64,000 nucleotides of DNA from Choanephora cucurbitarum (lineage: Eukaryota; Mucoromycota; Mucoromycetes; Mucorales; Choanephoraceae), in assembly GCA_025331435.1 (NCBI GenBank), contig JAIWNI010000019.1, positions 62,001 through 126,000 on the forward strand, given 5' to 3'. Below, one piece after another: positions 25,072-37,694 of this stretch. Below the pieces are notes generated by a model, which saw only the letters and a list, made by a program, of their open reading frames with translations, made no database searches and was not told where the DNA came from. Both the position numbers and the translations under genes were made by a program. The first letter of the stretch is position 1. Each line of letters begins with the position of its first letter.

Positions 25072-26396
25072 ATGGATTGTGTTAATGATAATGATTGTCC
25101 AAAATTTAGACCATTTATATCACATTCACAAAGAATCACTAAAGTCAAAAAAGCGAAATATTCGACCTCTCTAGATCCTAGAGGATATATACCAGGTAAT
25201 GAAACTAACTACAAGCTCGCCGAACAGCTGTCATCTAAACATACTTTTATAAGTCTATGAGTACATCATCAATGGACAACCTATTATGTGGGACCGGGAA
25301 TCGGGTAAGGAACACTCTACATTTGCCCTTTTTTCTTTATAACTTGATTTACTGAATACTTTATCTTCGTTGTAATCTAAATTAGGATATGTACATTTTA
25401 CCGGCATTTGGAAATCACTGGGCAATTCAAAAGCTGATATAGTTAAAATGGTTGACTCGAATCCCGAACTTAGAGTGAAAAAAATTCGAGGAGGCTTTCT
25501 GAAAATTCAGGGCACATGGTACGGAGTTAATTCTCGATATCGACACAAAACTGAAACTGTTTTTTCTCAAACTAAAAAAAAGGATCCCTTATGAATTTGC
25601 ATATATTCTGTGTAAGAGAACAGCATGGGCAATACGAAAAGATTTGTTTTCTATCTTCGGTCCTCGTTTCGTTACAGACGTATTAGACCCTTCACATCCT
25701 GAATATGGGTGTTTATTACTTGATCCAAAAAACGCTTCGTTTCAAAAGAGTGTCGCAAGTCGTAGGGCCAGTTTTCCGACGGCAATACGACAAGTATCTA
25801 GCCGCCCCTACAAGCGCGAGTTTATGCGAGACAAAGTTCCACGGGATAGAGCTATAGGAGGCGCAAAAAACATTCTATCTCGTCATAGGAAGCATACCAA
25901 AGCGGCATCAAGCATGTCTCTCTCTCGGCTGCTGAATTCTACAGAGATCCAAAACCATGAAGCCATAGATCAACAGATGATGGATTACCGGGGCGAAGCA
26001 AATGTATTCAGTGAGTCCCCTAATACAACACCATCTCCGACTTTCCGAGCTATCCCTAATTTCTCGTTTGATTCAAGCCAGGAGAAAAGAGATCGATTGT
26101 TGCCACCCATTTACACGTCCAATATGGACAGACGATTATCGGAGCCTCGTATCACACCTATCTATAGCCCGTCCTCAACAACTAGTAGTTGGTCTCCTGT
26201 ATCTCTTTCTGTTGATACACCACCTGCACTTACTTGCGAAAAAGACATTATTGAAACAATCAATGCTACCCTTCTACTACAGCGTTTATCTCAGGACGAT
26301 GGAGTTCGTCCCTTCAAACCTTTGGCTCATGATTTTATGCCTGAAAAGGTCACAGTTGGTAATCAGGAGTTCAAAATACATTGGGGCGATTGTTGA
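25072..26396 (+). CDS. APSES/KilA-N DNA-binding protein, Xbp1-like
   Basis: Fungus-type transcription regulator. Four exons (25072-25195, 25254-25304, 25386-25518, 25583-26396) give 373 residues. The APSES domain spans about residues 43-135, built from exons 2-4: YVHFTGIWKSLGNSKADI, NPELRVKKIRGGFLKIQGTW and IPYEFAYILCKRTAW, ending IFGPRFVTDVL. The helix-turn-helix with KKIRGG and QGTWIPYE is the family hallmark. The rest is Ser/Pro-rich and disordered and lacks the ankyrin repeats of cell-cycle APSES factors (Swi4/Mbp1), so the Xbp1/Bqt4-like group fits best. No bouquet-type C-terminal membrane helix was seen. Target genes are unknown. Confidence 0.9.
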
Positions 26397-28955
26397 AAGA
26401 GAGCTATCCCTCCTTCTCCCTTATTTTGTAAATATATAATGATGCATTTCTATTACGCTTAATACATAAGTTTCTTTTCTCTTCTTTGTCTCCTACATAT
26501 CATCCTATCTACTTTAGAGATTCCTTCTGTGCATAACAAAAGCCGAAAAAAAATAATGGAGGCACAAAGTCTATAGAAGCTAACATAATTTTGTTTATTT
26601 CAAGATAGATGAGAGTAATCCAGAAACTGATATAAAACGATCTCATTGTTACTTCTTACTGTTTCTTCCCCCTTGAGCAGTATTAGTTGTAATGAGATAT
26701 GCAGTCAATGCATATGCTAGTCGGGCGGTTTATCGGTGCTTTGGTCCTGCTATTTCCAATTCAAAAAATAGATTTCTTTCACTTAGCTCCTGTCTTCGCA
26801 AGTGTTTCGTGTCAACAGTATATCCAAAAGAAAACAGATTTGACGATAGTATATTGAGTAAGTATGCTTTGTTTCTTAGCCTTACGTAGATAAATTTAAA
26901 TTATAGTCTTCACGTAGTTTTAATGCGCTTAATGAAATCACTCAAATGCAACTATAAGGTAACCTCATTCATTGAACTATTTAGAAAACTGAGAGAATGA
27001 GCTCAGCAGCTTTACCAGCAGAAAGTTCAGCATTTTCACTAATTATGATTTGTTGTGGCAAGTCAAAAGAAGCTATTGATAACAATTTCCTACCACAAAG
27101 TGAAAGAATACTACTTTCCTTGCGTTCATGAAGCGAACATTTGGGGGTATAGCAAGATGTGTGTTATGTGCTTGCTGTTTTGCGATACAAGGGTACTACA
27201 ATCAAATTCATCCTTGTCTTTCGGTTTAATCCTTTAGTTAATCAGTCATTATTTCTTATATATAACGCTTGTCAAAAGCTTCAATACAATAGGTGTATGT
27301 TCAACATGTATCCTGGATTGATATCATTGTATTGAAGCTTAATTATTTATCTAAAAATAGAATTGTACAAATGGTCTTGACATGCTAAATGAAACTACTT
27401 TGGCTGAAAGCTATCTGCAAACTTCGTTTCATCATCAATTACAAGTTTGTCGATAATTCTTGAATGGTATTTAACATGTCAGGCAATTGTCGAAGTGATG
27501 AAGAAAGTCGAAACCCCTCCTTTAGGATAAGACGCATCAGCTGTTTTAACTTTTCACGAAGCTACCAACAGCATTCAAACAAGACAAAAAAACAAGTCCT
27601 AAGTCTTCTGTTTTGCATCTAAGCGTACCAAAAGGGTAAACAAGATGCAAATGAGCACTATTGGGTATCATTACTCTGTATAAACCTAGAGAAGTTAGTT
27701 GAATAATCACTCCTTTCAATGGCATTTTGCCAGTCATAAGCTTCACTCATTTCTTTCCTCTATAAATTGAACAATGCACTAGTTGTCCACTTTAGATTCA
27801 GACATGCATATAGGCTAGTGAGCCTAAATTCAAGCTTATTGATGCTTTATTAGGCTTTTGGAAGTCAAGATGCCATATATTTCTTGTCGTCAACATCTCT
27901 TCGATAGGTCCGTTTGCGTATTTATTTCCCTTCGCCCTGTGAATAGTATTTTATCCGCTCTAGAAGCTTCTCTCAAGCGCTTGAGTAGTATTTTTGTTTG
28001 TCCTACCTATTGAGCAATGCTTGTGTTGTCTCGACAGTTTCCATTTATTCAGTTTATGATAAAGATTTTAGGGTGGGTATATAGTGCTTCTCTTGCTGTA
28101 TTTACTTTTACAAAAGTTTGAAATTTTTCGCGTCTTCGCCATTGACATGCTTGTGAGCTACGCGGTAATGCATGTATTTAATGGTCTTATTAATGAATCC
28201 TGAAGCACAATCGAGATCCTTAACAAGTGATATAACAAGCTCAAGTATATATAGATCTTGCGGGTTTTGTATTTTTTAGAGTTTGACTAAATCAATAAAT
28301 CGCATATCATGAAGTGTATTTTTTTGAGGTATCAAGAGCATTACATCAAAAATGGAAAACATGACATCCTTATAGGCATCCTCCCAAACAAAGTTAAATT
28401 GCTATTTTTTTCGCTTTAGTGAATTCATACTTCACCGATTAAATGTTCAGTCTCCGACCAAATCGAATTTAGTCTGCTGAAAAGCGAACTTTAGGGGTGA
28501 AGCCACTATGCATCAAAGGCTATTTCGTCATTTGTGTTGAATTCTGGCAACAATTTTTTTTTACATGCAACCAATGTTAGTCCAGTTTTCGTTTTAAAGG
28601 ACAAGGCGAAACTCTAAGGCAGTATAGGCGCATATCTCACTTTGATGACTAGATATAAAGAGTATAACTCTCTTTCGACAATGTAAGCAGCAACACATTG
28701 GCAATTCAAGCATAACGTAGTTATCATTAAATCTGTCTTTAAAATTTACACCTAAAAAAACTTCTGGAATTAGCTCCAATCGTCATACCATTTATGCAAG
28801 ACCTAATAAATGAGATTGATAGGCTGATAACAGATAAAAATTAAGCTTAAAGGTTCTATATATTCTTCAAGGGTTTTTACATAGTGACAAAACATTTTTT
28901 TTTCTTTTTCATTTTATTTACTTGATTCACTTCTAAACTAAACACGTTGACTATT
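26397..28955. other. Intergenic region
   Basis: About 2.6 kb of AT-rich sequence. Open frames up to 66 codons only, without domains. One perfect 15-bp inverted repeat is listed separately. No tRNA or other RNA gene recognised. Confidence 0.45.
27276..27340. repeat. Perfect 15-bp inverted repeat
   Basis: AAGCTTCAATACAAT at 27276-27290 is the exact reverse complement of 27326-27340, with a 35-base loop. No coding sequence around it. Could be a hairpin, a small element relic or a binding palindrome. Confidence 0.75.
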
Positions 28956-31659
28956 ATGATTGATAACAGACGAGAATCCGTTGATCCTACTGCTCCAGCT
29001 TCCACCTATTATACTTCAGGAAGAAACGGCCCAAGACATAGAACTAGAACACACACTGTAAGTATATTCAAGTTGATTACTATCTCTTTTTCTTGCAAAA
29101 ACAATCTTTTCTTTTTGGCATCTATCTAACGTGATACTTTAGCATAAAGGTGGCTCTGCTAGCTTTAATCTGGGTGATCCAAGAGAAACCAATAGCTCAG
29201 GAATTATGCGAAGAGCTTCTTATGGTAAGGACACATAACTTGACATCTATTTTTATATTTACTAATGTTTTATTCAACTAAATAGAGGATAAAGGAAAAA
29301 ACCGTCGCTTTTTGATAGAGGTCGAATCTACCCTAACACAAATCCTTGAACAAGAGGATACAGATGGTGACTTTCAAATCACAATCAATGACCTTGGTCC
29401 CAAAACTCTCTCCTTAGGTACAGCAGATTCTGGCGGGTATAAGCGCTTCCACATTCGAGGAAACTACATGCTCTCCAATTTACTGCAAGAACTGGCATTA
29501 GCTAAAGACTATGGCCGAAAATACATTGTTCTTGATGAAGAACGTCTCAATGAGAATCCAGTTGACCGACTATCAAAGATGATTCGACACCTCTTCTGGG
29601 ATGGACTCACACGTTCCATTGATGGCGAAGGACTTGAATCAATTTGCGCAGACCCCAAGAACAGACAGAAGGACCTGGCACCTAGAATCTATATCCCATA
29701 CAATGAAAAAGAAGTTTATGACTACTATAAACGCGTTTCAGAAGAAAAGAAGCACTTGAACTTGGATGTGCAATATCTACCTAAAGAAATAACTCCTGAA
29801 TATGTTAAGAGTATCAACGATAAACCTGGTCTGTTAGCTCTTGCAATGAACCGAGTCAAAGATGAGAATGGCAACATCACTTTAAGTGGTGTTCCTTTTG
29901 TTGTACCTGGTGGCCGATTCAACGAAATGTACGGTTGGGATTCCTATTTTGAATCACTCGGTCTTCTTGCTGACGGAAGAATCAATTTGGCCAAGGGAAT
30001 GGCAGAGAACTTTGCTTATGAAATTAAACACTATGGAAAGATCTTGAACGCGAATCGCTCTTACTATCTCTCACGCTCTCAACCTCCCTTCCTGACAGAC
30101 CTTGCCATTAGAGGTAATAGTCATATCGTTTTGTAATGTAGAGGCGCGTTACTAAATCAATTTGCTCTTTGTTTTGTTATCCAAATTTATAGTGTATGAA
30201 GCTATGGATCCTAGCAACGAAAAGGAAAACAAAGCTTGGCTTAGAGAGATCCTTAAATCGGCTATCAAAGAATACCATACTGTCTGGATGGCCGAGCCTC
30301 GATTGGACAAGAAAACCATGTTGTCACGCTATCGTCCTGATGGTCTTGGAATCCCACCTGAAACAGAAGCTTCTCATTTTGATCATATCATTCAAAAGTA
30401 TGCTGATAAACACAATGTGTCGATTCCAGAATTCAATGTGATGTACAATGATGGTATAGTCAAAGAGCCCGAACTGGATGAATATTTCTTGCATGATCGT
30501 GCTGTTCGTGAGTCAGGTCATGATACCACTTATCGATTTGAAGGTGTCTGTGCTAATTTGGCTACCGTGGATCTCAATGCATTACTATACAAGTACGAAA
30601 CAGATATCGCTGATTGTATCCGTGACTTTTTGGATGATGATCTTGAAGACTTTGATGGTAACAAACAAACCTCTGAAGTATGGTCTGATCGAGCTACTAA
30701 GCGTAGAGAGCGAATTGACAAGTACCTTTGGAACGAAAAGGACGATCTATACTACGATTACGATACAGTCAAGGAACAAATGACAACTTATGAAAGCGTT
30801 ACATCTTATTGGATGATGTGGGCTGGATGTGCCTCTCAGGAGCAAGCACAGAAACTTGCAAAGAGTTTATACAAGTTTGAAGTCAAGGGTGGTGTGGTCT
30901 CCGGTACCGAACGTTCACGAGGTCACATTACTTTAGATCGTCCTAATCGTCAATGGGATTTCCCCTTCGGTTGGGCTCCTCATCAAATCATGACATGGGC
31001 TGCATTTGATAAGTACGGTATGACAGAAATTGCAAGTCGTTTGGCATATCGTTTTCTTTACACGTACGTAAAAAAAACCCCTTTCAGAGAAAGCAATATA
31101 CTGACTTTTTTCTATACATTATAGAATCACAAAATCCTTTGTTGACTTCAACGGTGTTGTTCCTGAAAAGTTTGACGTTGTCAACTTGTCGCATCAAGTT
31201 CAAGTTGAGTACGGTAATGTAGGCGTTGATTTCAAGTTTATTTCCCGCGAAGGCTTTGGATGGATGAATGCCTCATTTGAGGTTGGTCTCAGTCATCTTA
31301 GCACACAACTTCGACGAGCACTCGGCACTTTGACAGATCCAGACTTCCTGTTCAAGAAGATGATCGAAGATGAAGAATCCAAGCTGTCCGAAGCCGAACG
31401 TCTTGAAGCTCTCTCTCGTCGTCGCGTATCCACTATTGCTGCCAGAGACATTTTACGTGAAGAAGCTGATGCTGCTATCACAAAGATCAAAACCGAAGAT
31501 ATCCTAAGACAATCTTACAGCGCACCCAAGTCGCCAGAAATGATAGACAATTATCTTTCAACAACTACAGACCATCCTAATGCTAACGACGCAAAACTCC
31601 AACCAGTAGAAGAGAAACCTGTTGAAGATTATCTCACTGTACCTACTTCTAACATGTAG
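28956..31659 (+). CDS. NTH1: Neutral (cytosolic) trehalase
   Basis: Hydrolyses intracellular trehalose to two glucose (GH37), the mobilisation step at spore germination and after stress. Five exons (28956-29057, 29143-29224, 29286-30113, 30193-31063, 31125-31659) encode 805 residues. Both trehalase signatures are present: [14 protein letters not shown] and [10 protein letters not shown]. The fungal neutral-trehalase calcium-binding segment [16 protein letters not shown] precedes the catalytic domain. The disordered N-terminus has two RRxS protein kinase A type sites, at Ser8 (RRES) and Ser60 (RRAS), as expected for an enzyme activated by PKA and 14-3-3. No signal peptide, so not the acid trehalase. 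A C-terminal extension of about 100 residues is rich in Glu and Pro. Confidence 0.97.
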
Positions 31660-31913
31660 GTTATTTCTTTCTGACTACATATGCCTCACTAGTTATTTTT
31701 CTTGTTTTTGTATTTGTATATAAAATATATTTTAATCATCCAATCTACATTGATGACAGAAATAATTATTAAACAATAAACCCATCTATTGAATGCCAAT
31801 TAAATCATAGTACAATGGTGTTCAATAGGACAAGCAACGCCTGTGTGAAGAGTGTTCTTTCTCTCAAAATTCGAAAAACATCGTGTTTACCAGATAGCGA
31901 AGGGTGTTGTTTA

Positions 31914-32486
31914 CAGTCATCCCCCGATTTAGGGAGCGGAATATAGGGAACGATTTCGATTTAGGAAACGGTCTTAAGGGAACCGAACTTCCGTTACCGC
32001 TTAATGTTCCTTATTATTGCTTTAAGGAACAGGGAACGGTCCTGTGGCAACCTGTTCCTTATTTTATTTCATATACCGCTTGTGAGAGTCAATTGTATGG
32101 TAGAATCACTTTATAACTTATCTTCGTTACTCTGTTTTAGACAGTCTCGATAAAATAAGAGCAATAACTTTTTGCAATATCATGTTGAATATTGTATCAG
32201 ACATTTAAATTTAATTTGTGACCATAATACTGTTCTGATGACGATTATGCTATGAGCTTTCTATGCGAGAAGTTGTGTATCTTCTATAATTTTATTGTAT
32301 CACACGCTTTATATCAAATACTTCCAACAGTAATGACATTGGAGTGCTATCAAAGTAATGGTGTGAAAATAGTACGATCTGGATAAAAGATTATCCAAAG
32401 GTGCTTTATTTTTAATAAGAAACGATGTTGATTTAGGGAACGGTTGTGAGGGAACCGAAGCCGTTCCCTAAATCGGGGGATGACTG
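31914..32486. mobile_element. Non-autonomous Tc1/mariner-type MITE, 573 bp
   Basis: Terminal inverted repeats of 22 perfect bases (CAGTCATCCCCCGATTTAGG then GA) start at 31914 and, in reverse complement, at 32486. The element is bordered by TA on both sides (31912-31913, 32487-32488), the target duplication of the Tc1/mariner superfamily, and CAGT ends fit that group. Inside the right end GATTTAGGGAACGG and its reverse complement form a second hairpin; related GGGAACGG units recur inside the left end; GGAACAGG/CCTGTTCC forms an internal stem. No transposase frame. Confidence 0.85.
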
Positions 32487-33466
32487 TAATTCGCTTAAAC
32501 CTTTACTGTAGTTAATGAACGTCTTACGATATAGAGCCTTTTGGTCATTGGTAGCTTGTTGCTTTTTTTTACCTCGTTCCTACGTTCGCCTTGTACTGTA
32601 TATAACTCTTGTTATTTTTGGCTTAATCTTTATTGGCCTCCATGTCGCATAAAGCACTTAAAGTTACCTTTACTGCCTGGGTTTTTACTATGTCTTATTT
32701 CGCTTTTAGTATAGATTGTGTACATTTGACTTAGACCAGTCTGCTGTTTTTAAAGTCACATTTCAATGTCTTGAAAAAGAAAAGGCCAGCATCTTTACTG
32801 CTTCTGTATTTTTGATACAGGAGCAACTAGACGCGATCAAATTAACAATGTATTATGTATTACAGAAGTCATCTCTAATCAATTGGTCTTATGATGCTCT
32901 ATTCATGGCAAGCTAACAGACAAAATGAAACAGCATTGCTCTTGTAAGAACTGGATTACTTATATCATATGTCATAGTAAAGGATAGTTAAGTAAAGGGG
33001 CTCCATGAACTCTTTTCTTGTATTAATGAATGCATTATTACTTTCCTAATTTGAGATGTCATAGAAATAAACAATGGAAATCGGAATACCCAACATGATC
33101 GTTTTTGGGTGGAGCACAGCACATAGAGATTATGAACCTTGTAGCCACAAAAAAACATCAAATTCCTTACAAAGGACAAGAAGGCCAAGACATTGATTAG
33201 CCTAATTTTGCCGATGCATCTATTGACAGTTTTCGCTAGCTGAAATTCTATCACTCACTTTTACAATAGCAAGTATCTTATTTCACGAGTTTTTTTAGGC
33301 TTGTTTTCCGAATTTTCTGTTAGAAGGCTTACTATACAGTCTAGTGTTGCATTCATTATATGAAACACCATTCCTAATTGGGTACAGCGTGTCCACCTTG
33401 ACAATTCTTAATCGGTCGATTTTGTGTTACACACGTTTTCCTGGGCTAATTTTTTTTTTGTAATGT

Positions 33467-33473
33467 TATAAAA
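33467..33473 (+). promoter_or_regulatory. TATA box of the CRAL-TRIO gene
   Basis: TATAAAA 57 bases upstream of the ATG at 33530, after a run of T. Typical spacing; inferred. Confidence 0.45.
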
Positions 33474-33529
33474 GATTATGTTTAAAAAAAAAAGTAGTCT
33501 TCTTCTTTACTCTATATTTTTGTATTATT

Positions 33530-35076
33530 ATGTCGCCCGCAGCCCCAACCGAATCTCTCTCGGGCCATGTTGGCCATTTGTCATTAAAGCAAACAGAAAC
33601 CCTCAAGCAACTCTGGGCACGTTTGTTTGAACTTTTCAATCAAACAGGTACTGCTTATACTGCACCTGCTAAGCAACCACAACCACAAGAAGAAGCTCCC
33701 TCAAAAAAGAGCTGGTTCAGCAAGAAGGATACAGCCCCCAAAGAAGTCAAGGACGTGTTTATTGGTACAACAACAGATCCTGCATGGATGGATCTGCCTC
33801 TTGAAAAAGCTTTACCTTTGATTCCTGGATCTGAACTTCGTTCTACTTTCTGGAATATGGTTGCTACAGATAATCCTGACGCTGTTCTTTTACGTTTTTT
33901 GCGCGCCCGTAAGTGGGATTTGGATGCTTCCTATCAAATGCTGGCTAACACTTTGAGATGGCGTCTCGTTATGCGTATCGATGACATCGTTAGCTTGGGT
34001 GAGAGCGGTATGCGAGATGAATTGAACAAGCTTAAGCCTGAACTCGGTGATTGCTTTATCAAACAACTCAATTCTGGAAAAGCGTATCTTGGTGGACCTG
34101 ATAAGATGGGTCGTGGTATCTGGTAAGTTGCAATAAAATCAAGTGAGTGGGAAACGGATACAACAAAAAACAGACAACGAAAAGAATAGAGCGAGATAAG
34201 AAAAAAGAAAAAGGGAGGGGAGAGTGTGGAAGAGAATGTAACAATCAAATCTTACAATACCCCTGTTAGTTTCATTAACGTTAGTCTCCACCAAAAAGAT
34301 GAGCAACCACTGGAAGCTATAAAGCTGTTGACAATGTATGTTATGGAGACATCACGTGTTATTGTACATCAACCGATTGAATCTGCATGTATCGTTTTCA
34401 ACATGGATGGCTTCACACTCAAAAACATGGTAATGAGGAACAAAGAGTGCTATCAAAGTCGTTTGTCTTCTAACTTTGTAATCTTGATAAACAGGATTTT
34501 GATTTTGTCAAGTTCTTGGTTGGTTGCTTTGAAGCATATTATCCTGAAACATTAGGCTCTTGTTTGATCCATAAGGCACCTTGGGTCTTTTCCACTGTGT
34601 GGAATTTGATTACACCCCTTTTGGATCCTGTTGTAGCAAGCAAGATACATTTCACAAAAGATTGCAAGGAATTAACCAACTATGTTGATATGGCTGCCTT
34701 GCCTGGCATTATTTCAGGGGAAAAGGGTAAAAAGACTTTAGATGAATCTGTACAAGTGGCACCTGTCCCACCAGGCACACTCAGCAAACCTGACACAGCT
34801 GCTTATCGCGATTATCAAGCTATGGTTCAGAAATATGAAGTAGAAACAGCTGAATGGACTAAAGCGGCAACCACGGAAGAAAGCAGTAAGGACTATAGTG
34901 CTCGTCATGAATCTGCCAGACAATATCGAGTAGCACGCTTTAGAGCCGAAATGGATATTCGTGGTCCTACCAGCTATCAAGCAAAGGGCCTTGTTACTAT
35001 TACCCCTGAAGGCCGTGTCATCCTCAATTTTGGTAGTGATGGGTTTACTCCTTTAGACATTACCGAAAACGTCTAA
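33530..35076 (+). CDS. CRAL-TRIO (Sec14-like) lipid-transfer protein
   Basis: Sec14-family protein that exchanges phosphatidylinositol or other lipids between membranes. Three exons (33530-34122, 34270-34429, 34495-35076) encode 444 residues. The N-terminal helical CRAL-TRIO-N domain includes DAVLLRFLRARKWDLDASYQML. The lipid-binding domain has GRGICFINVSLH (created by splicing), ACIVFNMDGFTLKNMDFDFVKFL, YYPETLGSCLIHKAPWVFSTVW and the LDPVVASKIHFTK gate region. The first 100 residues are polar and Pro/Lys-rich, as in Csr1-type Sec14 homologs, and a Glu-rich tail follows the domain. The ligand cannot be predicted. The first intron's acceptor is set by the restored ICFIN motif. Confidence 0.92.
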
Positions 35077-36344
35077 AAAGTATTATTGAAAGACGCATCA
35101 TGCTGCAAACCAAACAAAGAAAAGGACTATTGTTTTCATACCCTCTATTCCTTGTTTTACTTCTGTCACTTATTACAAGTCTCTTTGCATCTCTTGCAGG
35201 CATTCAAAGCAAAGGCTAATTTAATCTAATTCTTAGAAGTAAAGGGTCAATAAAAATATCAAGATCATACAGTAATATGTAGAAGAGAGAGAGAGATACT
35301 GAATGACAGTTTTTTTTTTGACGAAGATAGGATCTATTAAAGCGATACTTTAGTTCTAGAACACCATGAGATTCATTGCAATATCGATATGCATAACCGT
35401 AGAGTTTTCGACCTCATCATTATTGCTATGGTTCACTCTGAAGATCTTAACTCTATACTCTAATGTTTTATGCAAGGCTTTGTTGTCCAAAAAGTGCTAT
35501 GAGTGAATGATTCGTCTTCTTCTTTTTGGAAATATCTGATGTGATGTTTTATAGTAAACTTACACTTTATGCTGCATCTAGAGACAAGCTTAGAAGGTCA
35601 GCAAGACATTCGTGTTTACTCTCAAAATTAGATCTAGAGAGTTAATTGTTATTCACAATGCCATTAACTCGTTTGGATTTCATTCGGTAAATTAGGACAA
35701 TCCAAGACTTTTCGCATCTTTTTCTTTCATGATATTCTGATATATCTGATACCAGTTACTATACAGTGACCAACCTATCTAAAAAAAGAATACATATTCA
35801 TCAATGTTTTGAATGGGCATACATTTCCCGCAAAAAAGAAAGAATCCAAAAAAAATCGAGGTGGTATAAGCAAGGTAAATTATGACCATACAAGAACAGA
35901 TTTTTCAGTATACTTCATCTTTCAACACTGAGAAGAAAGAGAAGATCCTCTCCTCTAATTTTGAGAGAGAGAGAGAGAGGTGTAGAAGAAACTACGTCAA
36001 ACACAATTGTGTACTTACTCATTTATCTGAGCTGATTTATCTTAAAACGAAGGATTATGTCGAGTTTAGCATATATCGAACTTAATAGCTTCGTATTTAG
36101 AACAGAAAGTTCATGTTTGAAATCACTGAGTTCAGCTTCCATCGCTCACATATTGAAGCAATGGTCTTAGTCATGATTTACTGCATTATGTATTTGAATA
36201 AAGCAGATGAAACCTGTTGTCTATGAATAACTCCGATGAAAGAGATACGTCAAAGTTGCACAAAGACATTTGACATAAAACTGCGCGTGAAGTTCTTTTC
36301 TAGTTTCTTTTCTTCTTTGTCTATCCCTCTTCTGAATAAAAATA
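35077..36344. other. Intergenic region
   Basis: About 1.3 kb, AT-rich, with (GA)n microsatellites near 35283-35296 and 35963-35980. No gene recognised; a 67-codon frame at 35882 is featureless. Confidence 0.45.
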
Positions 36345-37581
36345 ATGTGTGGTCGCTTCTGTTGTACACTTGATCCTAGCACTATACAGTCAAAGCTTCA
36401 TGAAGAGAAAGTAGTTGATCAATCAGATACCCAATGGAGTGATGATAGTGACAAATATCAATCCAGCTATAACTGCAGTCCTTGGCAATATATCCCTACC
36501 TTATTAGAGCATAAACAGACTCACAAAAAGACATTGAAACCAATGGTAAGACAAATGATAAGATACATAGCATAAGCGATTAAAAACCAAAGGCATTGAT
36601 TAGCGTTGGGGCTTTATTGCTTCTTGGATGAAACAACATAGCTATCAGAGGCCAATCAATGCTCGTTCAGAAACTTTGATCGGGAATCAGCACGGCCTTT
36701 TTCAAGAATCAAAGAACCTTTATCGCTGCATAATTATAGCTGAAGGGTAAGCATGGTATAGTAAGTTATGGCAACCAAAAATGGAATAGTAATATCCCTA
36801 TTTAAAAAAAATCAGATTTTATGAATGGAATAAACAGAAGCAACCTTTCTATATCAAGAGAAAAGACGGTCATTTAATGCTGTTTGCTGGACTCTATGCT
36901 ACTTCAACTGTTGAAGGTAAGCATTGCAATATGCTTGGGCAAAACCCGCTTGCATTAACTCCCTTGAATGCAATCAAAAGGTGAAACAGTGACTACATGT
37001 GCCATTGTCACTACGGAACCAGATCACTGCGAATTCAGTAAAATACACAATCGAGTACCTGTCATTTTAGATCCCAAAGATGTTGATGTATGGATCAACA
37101 GTCAACAAAGATTCACAAATCATATTCAGGAAGTACTAAAGCCATTTGAGGGGGGACTAGATATGTAAGTGTAGATATTTGTTTTCGCTTTTGAAGAAGC
37201 TAAGCACATTCAACTAATTTCCTTCAAGTTATCGGGTTTCTACAGAAGTAAATTCAACCAAACCAAACTCTCCAAGTCTTATTACACCGCTAGATCAAAA
37301 AAAGGACTCTATCTCACGTTTTCTTAAGCCTTCAACTGTTCAAGATGAATCTAACAAGTGCGTTCCAGAAGTCGATAGAAAACCAAAGGTAAGAAACACT
37401 TTCTCATACATCAAGAAGAATAACTTATTTGTGAGTTTTTTACAACCTATTTCTTCCAAATAAAAAAAAACAGCCCACTCTAGACCAAAAGAAAAGAAAA
37501 GGAAGCGTAGACGACCATTCAAAAAATGCGAAGACAGCAAAGATTACTCAGTTCTTTAACAAGTCATCTTCATCAAAATAA
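36345..37581 (+). CDS. HMCES: Abasic-site DNA-protein crosslinker HMCES (SRAP domain)
   Basis: SRAP-domain protein that covalently traps abasic sites in single-stranded DNA at stalled forks through its N-terminal cysteine. Six exons (36345-36545, 36604-36746, 36816-36916, 36981-37164, 37229-37388, 37474-37581) encode 298 residues. The catalytic set is complete: Cys2 (MCGRFCC), RWGF, the Asn in INARSE, the Glu in EGFYEW, and the His in KIHNRVPVIL. The C-terminal tail is basic and disordered, with two PCNA-binding-like sequences (SISRFLK and KITQFFNK, the latter 10 residues from the end), which would fit fork recruitment as described for human HMCES. Convergent with STUB1, 113 bases between stops. 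Confidence 0.94.
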
Positions 37582-37694
37582 AGAGAGAAAAAGAACACAA
37601 TCTAGAATGTGTTACTTGAATAGATCTATTGTCTAGTAATCTACATAAAAAAGAAAGAAAAAAGATGGTTTTTTAGAGCAGCACATCGTTTTGT

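Larger units (their letters stand above)
31660..33529. other. Intergenic region containing a MITE
   Basis: About 1.9 kb. The main content is the 573-bp TA-flanked element at 31914-32486. The remainder holds only short, featureless frames; the CRAL-TRIO gene promoter lies at the end. Confidence 0.5.
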
